Positions 17,283 to 29,200 of a stretch of 64,000 nt of DNA are shown in pieces. The stretch's first letter is position 1. Each line of letters opens with the position of its first letter. Location of the stretch: positions 3,224,001 through 3,288,000 of the forward strand of contig NZ_OY762929.1 of assembly GCF_963666675.1 (NCBI RefSeq), in the 5' to 3' direction. Origin of the DNA: an uncultured Desulfobacter sp. (lineage in GTDB: Bacteria; Desulfobacterota; Desulfobacteria; Desulfobacterales; Desulfobacteraceae). The position numbers and the translations under genes are program-made. The notes under the pieces were generated by a model, which saw only the letters and a program-made list of their open reading frames with translations, made no database searches and was not told the DNA's origin.

Positions 17283-19322
17283 ATGCATGAACTTATTAGA
17301 AGTAAAAACAAATACACAATTTCCAAACCCCGCAGCAATGATGCTGTAAACCATCAGATTGCATCGGGTTGTCTGCCGCTGGGGCTGGAGCGGGAGCGGG
17401 AACCTGGCAAGGATGTCTGGCGGCAGTTTGTACACAATAAAAAGGTCAATAAAGACCGGTTGAAAGCCAGTGTGGATGAATCCTGGCAACGCTGCCTGCA
17501 AATGGGGGTTGATCCGGCATTGAAAAGATGTTCGGATTTTCGGGAAGAAAAAGCCCTGGATGCCGAACATAAGTTTCTACGCGATGTGGTAAAGAGCTCG
17601 GCCGGAGAGATCTCGGGATATCTTGAAAAAAAAGAGTTGCTGTTTACCATTTGTGACCGGAATGGATACCTGACCGGATCGATTGGTTCCTATAAAACCC
17701 TTCGCAAAGCTGATGCCATCCATTTCGGCCCCGGCGCAAACTGGACCGAAGAAAGTGTGGGAACAAATGCCATCGGCACCACGCTTGCCACCGGCCTCCC
17801 CCTGAGGGTCGTCGGGCGGGAACATTTCTGTGAAAGCAGTCAGAACTGGATCTGCTCGGCAGCACCTATTTTCGGTATTAACGGGGTATTGCACGGTGTT
17901 GTCGATATTTCCGGCCCCCTTCAATCAGACCATACCCACGGCCTGGCCCTGGCCGTTTATTATGCCAGGGCCATTGAAGCCCTGCTGTTCCAAAAGCAAT
18001 GCATGGGCATGGTTGGCAAACTGCTCAATAAAAGTGCCGTGGGCCTGCTTGCCCTGGATCGTCATGGCAAGGTCCGTTATTGCAACAACGTGGCGGCAGA
18101 ACTATTTGACAAGCGGCCTCACAACATTCACGGGCAGGATGCATCCAAGTGGTTTGACCTTTCTGCCTTTGGCCGTCATCAGCAGCATGAAGACTGGTCC
18201 GACCCGGATGTTATGTTTGAATTGCGATGCCTTCATAATCCCACCTGGAATATATTTGCAGCCCCCATGGTAACAAATCTGAATCGTTTTCATGGATTAA
18301 CCGTTTGCATTTACCCTTCTGTCCCTGTAAGCCCGGCCCCAAAACCCCGGCAGTTCAATGATGAATATGACCCGTTTTCCAATATGATAGGCGAAAGCGC
18401 CTCTTTCACAACTCTGGTAAAAAAGGCTCGCAGGGTGGCGGCAACTAATACGACGGTTCTGATTACCGGCCCCAGCGGAACCGGGAAAGAGGTCATGGCC
18501 CGCACCCTGCACCGGGCCGGTTTTGGCCCCAAAAAACCCTTTATCGCCGTCAACTGCGGGGCCATTGCCGAAAATCTGATTCAAAGCGAATTGTTCGGAT
18601 ATGTAGACGGGGCCTTTACCGGTGCCAGACGAGGCGGGCAGCCCGGAAAGTTTGAACAGGCGTCAGGCGGAACCCTTTTTTTGGATGAAATCGGAGAAAT
18701 GCCCCTGGCCGCCCAGGTAAATTTACTCCGGGTTCTGGATGAGAAAGAGGTGGTCAGGGTCGGCGGCAAAAAACCCGTACCGGTGGATGTGAGGGTCGTT
18801 GCCGCCACCAACAGGGACATGGAGACCATGGTGGCAGAGGGTAAATTCCGCCAGGACCTCTATTATCGATTGCATGTGGTACCGCTGGAACTGCCGGCAC
18901 TTTGTGAACGGGGAGACGATGTTCAACTTTTGGCGGACCATTTCATACGGGAGTTTGCCGACACATTAGGGCAAAAAATCGACGGGGTGGAACCTGCCTT
19001 CCGTCAGGCCCTGGGCGCCTATTGCTGGCCCGGCAATATCCGCGAGTTGCGGCATGTGATTGAATCAACCATTGTTCTCATGGAGGACAATATCATGCGC
19101 TTTGACGCATTGCCGGAAAAAATACAACGGGCTGTGCAGCAGCAACTGCCGGAGAAACAGGCGTCCATGCACTTTGACTCATTAAATTTTGATGATATTC
19201 AAAAACAAGCCCTTTGCCAGGCCCTCCGGCAATTTGACGGCAATATCAGCCAGGTGGCCAAGGCATTGGGAATCGGCCGGAACACCACTTACGCCAAGCT
19301 TAAAAAATTCAACCTGTTATAG
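17283..19322 (+). CDS. acoR: Sigma-54-dependent AcoR-type transcriptional activator
   Basis: The 679-residue protein is a bacterial enhancer-binding protein. The N-terminal part (about residues 65-240) is a GAF-type sensor region with FGPGANWTEESVGTNAIGTTLATG. A PAS-like segment follows. The AAA+ domain starts near residue 365, with Walker A GPSGTGKE (about 395), the sigma-54 contact loop GAFTGA (about 442) and Walker B GGTLFLDEIGE. The C-terminus has a Fis-type helix-turn-helix (GNISQVAKALGIGRNTTYAKL). AcoR proteins respond to acetoin or a related metabolite. It reads away from the acoC operon, which has a matching promoter, so it most likely activates that operon. Confidence 0.9.
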   Translation: MHELIRSKNKYTISKPRSNDAVNHQIASGCLPLGLEREREPGKDVWRQFVHNKKVNKDRLKASVDESWQRCLQMGVDPALKRCSDFREEKALDAEHKFLRDVVKSSAGEISGYLEKKELLFTICDRNGYLTGSIGSYKTLRKADAIHFGPGANWTEESVGTNAIGTTLATGLPLRVVGREHFCESSQNWICSAAPIFGINGVLHGVVDISGPLQSDHTHGLALAVYYARAIEALLFQKQCMGMVGKLLNKSAVGLLALDRHGKVRYCNNVAAELFDKRPHNIHGQDASKWFDLSAFGRHQQHEDWSDPDVMFELRCLHNPTWNIFAAPMVTNLNRFHGLTVCIYPSVPVSPAPKPRQFNDEYDPFSNMIGESASFTTLVKKARRVAATNTTVLITGPSGTGKEVMARTLHRAGFGPKKPFIAVNCGAIAENLIQSELFGYVDGAFTGARRGGQPGKFEQASGGTLFLDEIGEMPLAAQVNLLRVLDEKEVVRVGGKKPVPVDVRVVAATNRDMETMVAEGKFRQDLYYRLHVVPLELPALCERGDDVQLLADHFIREFADTLGQKIDGVEPAFRQALGAYCWPGNIRELRHVIESTIVLMEDNIMRFDALPEKIQRAVQQQLPEKQASMHFDSLNFDDIQKQALCQALRQFDGNISQVAKALGIGRNTTYAKLKKFNLL

Positions 19323-19324
19323 TT

Positions 19325-19690
19325 TTACCAAGTGATATCCAAAGGGCACCTGGCCTCTTTTAAGGTCATGGACGGCACGGTTTGCGTATATATCATGGTG
19401 GTTCGCACATCGCTATGGCCCAGCAGGGTCTGTATCGTACGAATATCATAATTGGCCTGGAGCAGATGGCTTGCAAAGCTGTGCCTGAATGTGTGTGCGA
19501 TTGCCCGTTTTGTTAATTTGACTTTGTTCACTGCTTTTTTGATCGCTTTCTGAACGTGGGATTCGTGAAAATGGTATCGTCTGATTTCCTTGGTGTCGGC
19601 GACTTCAGTCAGAGTTTTAGCTGGGAAAAACCATTGCCAGATAAATTCTTTAGCTGCATTTTTATATTTCTTTTCGATTCGGTCAAACAG
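19325..19690 (-). pseudogene. Truncated integron-type integrase (intI remnant)
   Basis: The C-terminal part of a tyrosine recombinase is preserved. It includes the integron-integrase-specific insertion (FIWQWFFPAK, then RRYHFHESHVQKAIKKAV), HTFRHSFASHLL with the His and Arg, and LLGHSDVRTTMIYTQ with His and the nucleophilic Tyr. The N-terminal DNA-binding half and the first catalytic Arg are missing. The frame stays open upstream to 19912 only through unrelated sequence, including repeat copy C read backwards. It should be inactive. No attC-like cassette array is visible. Confidence 0.75.
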
Positions 19691-19740
19691 GCACTGGGCC
19701 TGAACCGTTGAACACACTTTTCTTTTGAATGAGGATTGAT

Positions 19741-19838
19741 CTTTATATGAAAGTCTGTGTAAACTACAGAGATCTTTCAAACTTTGTTGTGAGCTATGCC
19801 TGGCCGTTGAAATGTCAGGCCGGCTCATGGCTGTTATA
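19741..19838 (+). repeat. Two-hairpin repeat, copy C (upstream of IS1-like transposase)
   Basis: This copy keeps GAAAG...CTTTC in hairpin 1 with a different inner stem (GTGTA/TACAG), the linker CTTTGTTGTG, and a second hairpin in which the outer pair is GAGC/GCTC and the inner GCCTG/CAGGC. It ends CTCATGGCTGTTATA. The base changes keep pairing intact. It ends 24 bases before the transposase ATG. Confidence 0.75.
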
Positions 19839-19862
19839 TGGATGATGTGATTAACAGCGGTT

Positions 19863-20876
19863 ATGAAAAAAATTACCCCGCTCCAATGCCCATACTGCTG
19901 CTCATCTGACACATCGGTTTTTAAACATTATCCGACCATACACAATGGAATCCGGAAATTGTATATCTGTAGGAATTGTAAAAACTCGTTTTCGGAAACC
20001 CGTAATACCGCCATGAATAATATTAAAACTCCCATCAGCAAGGTTGCATCTGCATTGAGACTTCGCGGTGAAGGCCTTGGGCTTCGAGCAACTGGCAGAG
20101 TCTTGAGGTCAAACAAAAATACCATTGCACTATGGGAAAATAGATTTGCCGACCAGAAAGCTACATTGTTGCTATATGGTTTTTGTCATGAATTTATATC
20201 CCTGACATTTGAAGGAGATGAACTCTACACCATCGTCGGTAAACGGACAATGCCATTGGAATCCGAAGGCTGGACAGCGGTCATTATGGAAAGAGCCAGT
20301 CGATTTATTGTCGACCAACGATGTGGAAAAAAAGATACATCCTTATTCAAATCAGTTATGAAAACCGTATGCGAGTATATCGATCATACAGATGATTTGT
20401 CATTTCTTTCAGATGGTGAAAGGCGATATGGTAATACGCTTTTCGAGTTATGCTCTGAGGTTTTAAAAACAGGCAAAAGAGGACGTCCCCCCAGGGTTCT
20501 TCCTAAAGGAGTCAGAGTTCGTGTCAAAAACAAAGGGGATCAAAAACACCAAAAAGGCCGTAAGCGTCCAAAATACCAAGCGCCACAGCGAGAACATCTT
20601 GATACGGCTCAAAATTTAAAGGAGTTCGAAATCCATGCCAACCACCTTGAGGCTCAAAACGCTGCAATCAGACGAAAGAATAGTACCTTCAGGAGAAAAA
20701 CAAACACTTATGCAAAAACGATAAAGGGCTTACAAAGGACTTTGGATGTTCATCAAATAATTCACAACTATGTCCGTCCGCATTGGACGACAAGAGAGGT
20801 CCCCGCTGTTGCTTTGGGAATATTAGCAAAACCGCTTTCTCTGGAAGGGATCTTATCCATGCAGAGAGCTGTATAA
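19863..20876 (+). CDS. IS1-like DDE transposase
   Basis: The 337-residue protein resembles a fused InsA-InsB of the IS1 family. An N-terminal zinc ribbon (CPYC near residue 9, CRNC near 36) is followed by a helix-turn-helix region (GLGLRATGRVLRSNKNTIALWE). The DDE core follows, with Asp in EGDELYT, Asp in LSDGERRYGN, and a distal basic helix resembling the IS1 Glu region (HANHLEAQNAAIRRKNSTFRRK). A basic insertion (KTGKRGRPPR...KGRKRPKY) lies between. I could not define terminal inverted repeats or a target duplication, so the element ends are unknown. It starts just after repeat copy C. Confidence 0.75.
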   Translation: MKKITPLQCPYCCSSDTSVFKHYPTIHNGIRKLYICRNCKNSFSETRNTAMNNIKTPISKVASALRLRGEGLGLRATGRVLRSNKNTIALWENRFADQKATLLLYGFCHEFISLTFEGDELYTIVGKRTMPLESEGWTAVIMERASRFIVDQRCGKKDTSLFKSVMKTVCEYIDHTDDLSFLSDGERRYGNTLFELCSEVLKTGKRGRPPRVLPKGVRVRVKNKGDQKHQKGRKRPKYQAPQREHLDTAQNLKEFEIHANHLEAQNAAIRRKNSTFRRKTNTYAKTIKGLQRTLDVHQIIHNYVRPHWTTREVPAVALGILAKPLSLEGILSMQRAV

Positions 20877-21040
20877 ACCAACAAGTCAGACTGGCGCTTT
20901 AATACGTTTCCTGATTATCCGAATGTTAGAGGCCCAGTGCCGAATGTTATTCCTAAAAAAAAAATACAGCATCAGCACAAAATGATTGTTTCTTCTGTTT
21001 TTTATTGATAGTGAATTCATACATCCTGTTTTTTAAAGTG

Positions 21041-21132
21041 TTTATAAGAAAGTATAGGTAAGTTTATCTGCTTTTTTAACCTTTGTTGTGGGCTGAGTAT
21101 GGGGGATAGGCCCGAGGAGCCCGTGGCTGTAT
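21041..21132 (+). repeat. Two-hairpin repeat, copy D
   Basis: Hairpin 1 starts GAAAG and pairs with CTTTT. The linker is CCTTTGTTGTG. Hairpin 2 has outer stem GGGCT/AGCCC and inner GGG/CCC. The 3' end is CCCGTGGCTGTATA. It lies 46 bases before the next start codon in the same direction. The rest of the 20877-21177 gap shows nothing recognisable. Confidence 0.7.
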
Positions 21133-21177
21133 ACAGTCAAAAAATATATAATTACTTACCAAAGTAAGGGAGATGCT

Positions 21178-23289
21178 GTGAAACGGTCGAAATTAATTCT
21201 GTTCATTTCTGTTTTTATCTTTTTATCCGTTTTGGTTCAGGCCGGGTTCTGTGCTGATTCCTGTTCATTTGATTTTGAAAATGACGGGGATGTTGATGGG
21301 AAAGACGTTTTCCTTTTCAGCCGGTCGGAAAATCCCACTTTGCAGGATTACTCTGATTTGGCGGCACAATTTGGTAAGACCGGTTGTATGATCACCGCAG
21401 CCCCTCAGATCACCTTTCATGCAGATCCTCAAATAACGAACGGCACCACATCCGCCACGCTTTCCTGGACAGCCTTATATACGGATTCAATGACCATTGA
21501 ACCGGGCATTGGCGAGGTCACCGGAACGTCCTCTGTTGTTATCACCCCTGCTCAAACAACGGAATATACTTTGACCGCTGTTGGGAACGGCGGGCAAAGT
21601 CAAAGTAAGGTAACGGTATCTGTGGATACTGTCCCGCCCAATATGATTGATTTTTATCCTGCAAACGGATCTGTGATCGCAGCAAGCGGTGAAGCCATCA
21701 CTCTTTTAGGAACATTTGGTGATAATTTAGCCGGTATAAAGTCCGTTACGCTACTCAATGAAGAAAATACAGACATTACATCAAGTGCGACAGTGACAGC
21801 GTCTACAATTACGTACATCCTATCGCCGATACAGGAAAAACAATATTCGTTTACTTTAACCCTTGAAGATAATGTCTCAAACTCAAAAAATTTCCCAATA
21901 ATTTTCCAGGTTGACAAAACTGCGCCTGTGACGACACCAAGTGTTGCTTCGGGAAGATATTCATCCCGGATAACACTGAATTTAACTGCTTCGGAGGACG
22001 CAACCGTTTATTATTCCACTGACGGTTATCCCCCGTTTGTCGGTGCGAGCAACACGAAGTCCTCCCCAAGTCCTGCCTCAGGAATAATCATCAACAGCAC
22101 AACGAGGGTTCAGTTTTTTTCTGTAGATGCTGCCGGCAACAGGGAATCCACAAAAGCTGCCGACTATATGTTTACGGATATTCCTGCATCTGTTACAGGC
22201 CTTACAGCAATATTCAGTCCAAGTCCAAAGCAGGTTTACCTTTCCTGGAACCAAAACCCGGATGCCCAGAAATATTATATATACAGGTGCATGAACTTTG
22301 CCGATCGAATTATCCTTTTGGACAGCCGGACAAACGGTTACCCACCGCCTAAAAAATTAAAAATTGCTGAAACTTCCGGCAATACGCCTGATTTTACAGA
22401 CAACACCAATCTGGTTGACGGGGCATCATATTATTACGGGGCCACCTATATTGACAGCAATGGAATTGAATCTGTTATATCTGATCTGGCCCAGACAACC
22501 ATAACAACCCAGGACCCGGCCGAAACAATAGAGGACGCTGCTGAACGGGCGGCGGCCTGGTTAGAGAATAATCAACAGTCAAACGGGTCATGGGGTACGG
22601 AAGAAAAGTGTATCCTTGCAACCAGCCAGACTCTGGATGGGTTAAAAGCCAAGGGCGTTGAAAATGCGGGCATTTTTCAGGCACTGTCTTTCTTAAGGGC
22701 CGTTAAAGCGGATAACACTGATTACCTGGCCAGAAAAATTGTTACGCTTTCTAATCACGGACAGAACGCAGACCGGTTCGTAAGCCGATTGATTTCAAAA
22801 AGCTATATATACAATGCCCAGATCTATGGCTGGGGCATCGACGGCTCTTTTATGGTGGATGCCCTCGACACGGCGCTGGGCACAAAAGCGCTGGCATGTC
22901 TCTCAATTGAATTGAAAGACAGTGAAGGCGCGTCTCTTGCCGATCTGGGTGAGGCGGCACTTGAACAATGGGCTCCTTTACAGGGACCTGAAAATAATAA
23001 ATACGGCTGGGTACCAGGACAAGATATCAGTGCATTTGTTTCTGCCGCAGCTTACAGCGTGACCAATCCCGGAACAGGTGTGACCCAGTGGTTGTCGGAT
23101 CTGCAGCAGGTAAATGGATCTTTTGAAGATAATATTACGGATACGGCAGGTGTGTTGATCTGGGTGCCGGATATTATACCGGATAAAACAGCTGCACAAT
23201 TATATTTAGTCGCAGGGCAGAATATCAACGGCAGTTGGGGAGATGATCCGTATCTTACCGGTTTATGTCTGGAGGCGTTGCTCAAATGA
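21178..23289 (+). CDS. Secreted multidomain protein with Ig-like, chitobiase-type and terpenoid-cyclase-type repeats
   Basis: The 703-residue protein starts with a signal peptide (LILFISVFIFLSVLVQAGFCA). A short dockerin/EF-hand-like segment follows (FENDGDVDGKDVFLF), then Ig-like domains (about 75-245), a chitobiase C-terminal-type domain (TVYYSTDGYPPFVG, about 250-330) and a fibronectin-III-like domain. From about residue 455 to the end are prenyltransferase/squalene-cyclase-type repeats, each with an NGSW or NGSF core. The start is GTG after AGGGAG. Its stop overlaps the ATG of the RHS gene, so the two are translationally coupled, which suggests a shared surface role. The function is unknown. 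Confidence 0.75.
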   Translation: MKRSKLILFISVFIFLSVLVQAGFCADSCSFDFENDGDVDGKDVFLFSRSENPTLQDYSDLAAQFGKTGCMITAAPQITFHADPQITNGTTSATLSWTALYTDSMTIEPGIGEVTGTSSVVITPAQTTEYTLTAVGNGGQSQSKVTVSVDTVPPNMIDFYPANGSVIAASGEAITLLGTFGDNLAGIKSVTLLNEENTDITSSATVTASTITYILSPIQEKQYSFTLTLEDNVSNSKNFPIIFQVDKTAPVTTPSVASGRYSSRITLNLTASEDATVYYSTDGYPPFVGASNTKSSPSPASGIIINSTTRVQFFSVDAAGNRESTKAADYMFTDIPASVTGLTAIFSPSPKQVYLSWNQNPDAQKYYIYRCMNFADRIILLDSRTNGYPPPKKLKIAETSGNTPDFTDNTNLVDGASYYYGATYIDSNGIESVISDLAQTTITTQDPAETIEDAAERAAAWLENNQQSNGSWGTEEKCILATSQTLDGLKAKGVENAGIFQALSFLRAVKADNTDYLARKIVTLSNHGQNADRFVSRLISKSYIYNAQIYGWGIDGSFMVDALDTALGTKALACLSIELKDSEGASLADLGEAALEQWAPLQGPENNKYGWVPGQDISAFVSAAAYSVTNPGTGVTQWLSDLQQVNGSFEDNITDTAGVLIWVPDIIPDKTAAQLYLVAGQNINGSWGDDPYLTGLCLEALLK

Positions 23290-26200
23290 AAAAAACTGAC
23301 AATTCAATACTTGCCAAACAAACAGGAACTTTGGCCATGAATCCTATTTTCAGACTTATCTGCATTTTTATCCTCTGTTTTTTCTTTGCAGGAACAGCTG
23401 TCGCTGACGTACCCGGACCGGAGTTCACCAGCGAAACAACGGAATGCCGGTTCACCCCGGAACTGACCGCCCTGGCAGAAGACCTGGACCATGATGCGGT
23501 AAAGATTTTCAAGTGGGTCTATGAGAACATAGAATCTCCCAAATTGATGTATAAAGACGGCACCAGTATTAAATTCCGGCCGTTTTACGAAAAGTCCAGG
23601 CTGGGCGCCCACACGACATATCTGGCTGGCCGCGGTAACCACTGGGATACAAGTTCCCTTTTGATCACGCTGCTGCGTATCTCCGGGATCCCGGCTCGGT
23701 ATGCGCAGTATTCCGGCACCGGTTATGTATGGGTGGAGGCCTGGATAAAGCACGGCAATTACCGCAATGGTTCAGGTGTTGATTCAACCGGGCAGTGGAT
23801 TCCCATGGTGCCGTGGTTCAAGGCGTACGAGGTGGAGCCGGGCCTTGATCTTTTTACAGGCAGCACAGTGCCTGCCGGTCTTGATTTTGATTTTGAATCT
23901 TACCTGTTGACGGACAACCCCAAACATGCGGCTGAACTGTATGAAGAAAAACTCCAGGATTACCTTGCAACCCATCATCCGGGTCAGACCCTTCAAAGCA
24001 TTGCGTACCAGGAAACGACAAAAGACTATGACCTGTCGATTCTTTCGCCGACACTGCCCGTAGACATGCGGCTCAGCGCATCCATTATCACCTTTGCAGA
24101 AGTTGCTTCCTCAGACCGGGTCAGTATAACCATTAAATTTAAAAACAAGGATACGGATGCTGACCTGCTGACCTATACAGCTGTGATGCCCGAGGTCTCC
24201 GGCAAACGGATCTGCCTTGATTTCAAAAATGTCTCAGGCATTCTTAAACCGGTCATTAAAGTGGATGGGACCATTGTCCAGGGAGGGGAAACTTCTGATC
24301 CGGGATTAAATGCATCAGGAAAGTTTTATATCTCGTACATGGGGGGCGGATATGATTCGTGGGTAGACCGTCCAGCAATGGATGCGGGCACCCTGGTCCA
24401 CATTGGCCTTGATCCGGTGGCGGCAAGTCCGGTCACCGTTGCACGTCTCAAAGAAGAGTACTCAAGCATAGATCCTGCCCTTATCAGTGATCCAGACAAC
24501 CGGGAACAGCTTCTGGGCCGGATGGGAAAAATTTTATCCGAGACCTATTTGTCCAGAAATTTTGATATCAAAAGAAGAATGGACAACCTGGTTCACGGCA
24601 GGACGGCCTGGAATGCGCTGGCGCCTACGTTTATATTTGCGGATCCTGACAATATTGCAACAGCCGGCGAATCAAAGTTCTGGTTCCATCCCCAGTGGAA
24701 CATCGATGCCCAATCCAAAACCGGGTATTATAAACGACAGGATGATCAGCTGGAATCCATGGCCTGGGACCATCCGGTACACGAACTTGCCCGGTGGCTT
24801 GCCGGATATGCCTCCTCCTATAATGAAGGGTTGATTTTTGACGACTGGCAGGATACCCCCAGCGCCAGTACCATAAAAATCCTCATGGTCGCCAATGAAG
24901 ATTCGAGTATTGATGTCGGCAACCGGATGACCACCGCAGACATCTCCACGCTTGAGGCGCTCAAGGACGACTACGGCACCGTGTCCAATGCCCTTTATCC
25001 GTCAACCATTGATTTTATGATTGACCGGCTCAATGAGGGGGGGATCGTCACCGCACCCTTGAGAAAAGTGACCCATGAAGGCATGACCGGTTATGTCATG
25101 CTGGTCACAAACTCCAACGGGAACATCGGGGATTCCTACCTGTTTAACATGTTTGAAGGCGGCAAGACAGGCGAATCTGTTGTGCCGTCGGTGACAACAG
25201 TTCCAAGCGACAGCTTTCACGATACCTCCACCAGCATATCCCCGGCAGCCCAGCAGACTGTTGCCGACACCTATGTAAATCCTGATTCCGACACCACCAC
25301 CGCGTCAAACGACAGCTGGTTTTCCCGGGCGCTGTCAACGGCCGGAGACCCTGTGGATATGGCCACAGGAGAGTTCTACCATGAGGAATTACCCGATATC
25401 ATCATCCCGTCAAGGGGCCTTAACCTCTCCATTGTCAGAACCTATAAAAGCCGGCTGATCTACAACGGACCCTTTGGCTACGGCTGGACCTGGAATCATG
25501 CCCAGCATATCATTCCCCAGCAAAGCGGGGACCTGATTTATTATGATGAAAATTCCCAGCCCCAGACCCTGGTTGATAACGGGGACGGCACCTACCAGAC
25601 GGCGCCCGGCGTCACCTATGCCGTGAGAAAAGAGGGCTCAGAGTATATAGTAAAATTCCGTAACAACCTGGAGTTCACCTTCAACTCGGACGGCTTTTTA
25701 ACACGCAAGCAGGATGCATACGGCAACTATTTGTCCTTTGGATACGATACCGGCAACCCGGGCCGGATCATTTCAATTGCAGATGCGTTAGGCCAGAGCC
25801 TGAACCTGACATATAACGCCGGCGGCAAAGTTGAACGGCTGGAAGACCATACCGGCAGATTCTGCACCTATACCTACGACGGGGATGACCTGACCGGTTT
25901 TACCGACCTTGAAAACAATACCACCGCGTTTGCATATCTGAAAAACCAGTCCAACCCGGAAAACAACCATAACTTAACCCGGTACACCCTGCCGGAAGGC
26001 GATTATCTGGATATCGGGTATTATGAAAACGACCAGGTCTCCTTCCACAGGAACAGAAGGGAAGATACTTTTCATTTCTTCTATTCAACCCTTAACCGGT
26101 ATGGAGAGACCTGGAACGAAGAGGGCTATTACCGCAAGGTCTTTTTCAACGAAAACCAGGATGAAATCAGGGTGCTGCACGAAGACGGCACCGTGGTCCA

Positions 26201-29200
26201 AAAAGCCTATGATCAATATCACAACCTGACCAGCCTGATTGACGGCAACGGCAATGAAACCGTATTTGATTACGGTGCCGATCCGTCAAAAAGGCTTTTG
26301 GCTTCTAAAACAGACAGTTTAAACCACGTCACTTCATATGCGTATACGGATACCAATAATCCGTACCGGCCCTCTCAGATAACAGACCCGAAGAGTCATG
26401 TCACAAAGCTGTCTTACTACCCCTCAGGCAGACTTCATACAAAAACCACAGGCGTTGACCAGGCCTATGATACCGACGGCCGCCTGGTGGAGAGCCCCGG
26501 TGCCCCGGGATTTACCACAACCTTTGCGTATGACGGTTTCGGCAACCTGGTCCGGATCACAGACCCCTTAAACAATGGTATTCTCCACGCCTATGATGAG
26601 AACGGCCTGCGGAAACTCTCCACTACCGATAAAAACGGTCATGTCACCGCCTTTGATTATTATGAGCAGGGTGACGGACAGCCCCTAGGGCTTTTGCAGT
26701 CCAGGACCATTGTCTCTTCTCTGCACCCCGAAGGGATTACCACAAGGTATGAATACAACCAGTATAATCAGGTGACCCTGGTCACCGATCCCGCCGGGAA
26801 TCAGACAGTCCAGGATTATGATGCCAACAGAAAACCCACCGTCACCACCCGGCCCAACGGTGCCGTCACCCAAAACATCTATGACTGGGCAAGGGACCTT
26901 GTGGCCGGGGCCAAAGTCAAAGAGACCATTGATCCCCTGGGCAACTCAACCCTGTTCATCCACGACCGGCTGGGCAATGTCATATCCGTCACCGACAGCG
27001 AGGGGTATACGCGCGATGCAGACTATAACGGCAGAAGCCGGCTGACCCGCCGCACCGATGAAACCGGCAACACGGAATACTTTGAGTATGACGGTATGGG
27101 CAATATCACTGCCCACACAGATAAACGGGGCCACGACACCGGGTATACTTATGATGACGCAGGACGTTTATTGACCGTCACCGACCCGGAAGGCAATGTC
27201 ACTACAACCACCTGGGATGCCGCCGGCAACAAGGAAACGGTCACCGATCCCAACCTGAATGTCACCACCTTTACCTATGATGCCTTAAACCGCCTGGTGT
27301 CAAAAACAACCGGGTTTGATACCCCGGATGCCAGGACCACTGAATACCGGTATGATGAACTCAACCGCCTGGTCAAGGAGATCAGCCCGGAGGGCCATTA
27401 CAGAACCTTTGCATATGATGCAAAAGCAAATCTGCGGTTCACCGTTTTTTATGATGCGTCCGATGTCCGGATTAAACAGATCGAAACCATCTATTATTCC
27501 GATGCCAGGGACCTTGTTTATACGACCATCGTTGATCACGGCAAAGACGGCTCGGAAACCGGCATTGTGTATGAATATGATAAAAAGGGCCGGAAAATAG
27601 CCGAAACCGATGAAGCCGGCAACACGGTCCGGTACGAATATGACAGTGTCGGCAACCTTTTATCCACGGCCACGCCTTTGGGAATCAGTGAGAACTATTA
27701 TGACCTTGCCGGCCGCCTGGTGACAACCATCACGCCGTCGGGAGATCAGACCCACTACCAATACGATACAAAAGGCAATCTTACCTGGACCCGGGACCCG
27801 GACGGCCATGAAACCCGCATGGCCTATAACGGCCTTGGCCGGCAGGTCGCAACCCTTGACGCCCTGAACCATACCGTTCTCTATGATTATGATGAAAACG
27901 CCAATGTCCTGGCCGTAACAGACCCGGAGAACCAGACCACCTACTACACATACGATAAAGCCAACCGGAAAACCGGCACCACCCGGCCCATGGGCCAGGA
28001 AGTCTCTTTTGCCTATGATGAGGCCGGCAACCTTGCCGAGATAATCAACGGTGAAGGCCATAAAACCGCCTACACCTACAACAGCCTGAACCAGCCGCGC
28101 CAGGTCTCCTACTACAACCAATCCGATCTTTTCACCCCGGTGAAAACCGTGCTCTTTTCCTATGACGCCAACGGCAACATGGCCGGGTATGACGATGCAG
28201 TGACATCCGCTGTCTTCCAATATGACGGCCTTGACCGGAAAACGTCAACCACCGTTGATTTCGGTGCCTTTACCAAAACGTTTGCCAACGCCTATCCGGA
28301 TAACTGGACCCGGACCTTTACCGGTCCTGACGCCCAGGCCACAACATTTGAATACGATGGGTCCGGTCGCCTGATTACGGCCGGTTCGGTACAGTATGGC
28401 GATTACCTATGGGATCTGCCGCAAACCCAAAGCACTTCGGGTTCAACCACCCGCTACGGATATGACCTGAACGGCCGGATAGTGTCCGTCACGGCGCAAA
28501 ACAGCGCCCAGGCAACGCTTCTTGACCGGCAGTACACATACTCGCCCGGAGGTAACCTTGACACCCTGGATACCGAGCACGGCACCTATGCCTATACCCA
28601 TGATGAACTGTCAAGGATAACCGGTGTTGATGCCCCGGCCGGCCTTGAAGACGAAGCCTATACCTATGACGGTGCCGGCAACCGCTTAACCAGCCTGGCC
28701 ACGGCATCCCCCTGGCAGTACAACCCGAACAACGAGCTGACCGGCCAAGGCGCTGCATCATATACATATGACGATAACGGCAGTATCACCCGCCGGACCG
28801 GCAGTGAACCGCTATCATTTATCTATGATGAATCCGGCCGCATGACCGAAGTCCGGGACGCAGCAGATGCCGTCATTGCCACATATTATTATGATCCCTT
28901 CGGCCGGAGACTGTCCAAAAATGTGAACGGCGTCCGGACATATTACCTCTATGCTGATGAGGGGCTGATCGCCGAATACGACAGCACCGGCACGGAAATC
29001 CGATCCTATGGATACCTGCCCGGAACAGCCAACAGCATTGCACCCCTGTATACCAAAGAAAACAGCCAATATTACTGGTATCACAACGATCATATCGGAA
29101 CACCCCAGCAGCTTGTGGATGACACAGGTACTCTGGCCTGGGAAGCCAGATACACAAGCTTTGGCAAGGCTGCCCTTGTCACGGAAACCATCACAAACAA

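Noticed and set aside
19741..19912. Upstream extension of the integrase frame (first ~75 residues)
   Set aside because: It is encoded by the complement of repeat copy C and the start of the transposase gene and has no likeness to recombinases.
20877..21000. GTTAGAG and GTTATTC as possible integron attC ends
   Set aside because: They do not fit GTTRRRY and lack paired L and R boxes, so no cassette site can be supported.
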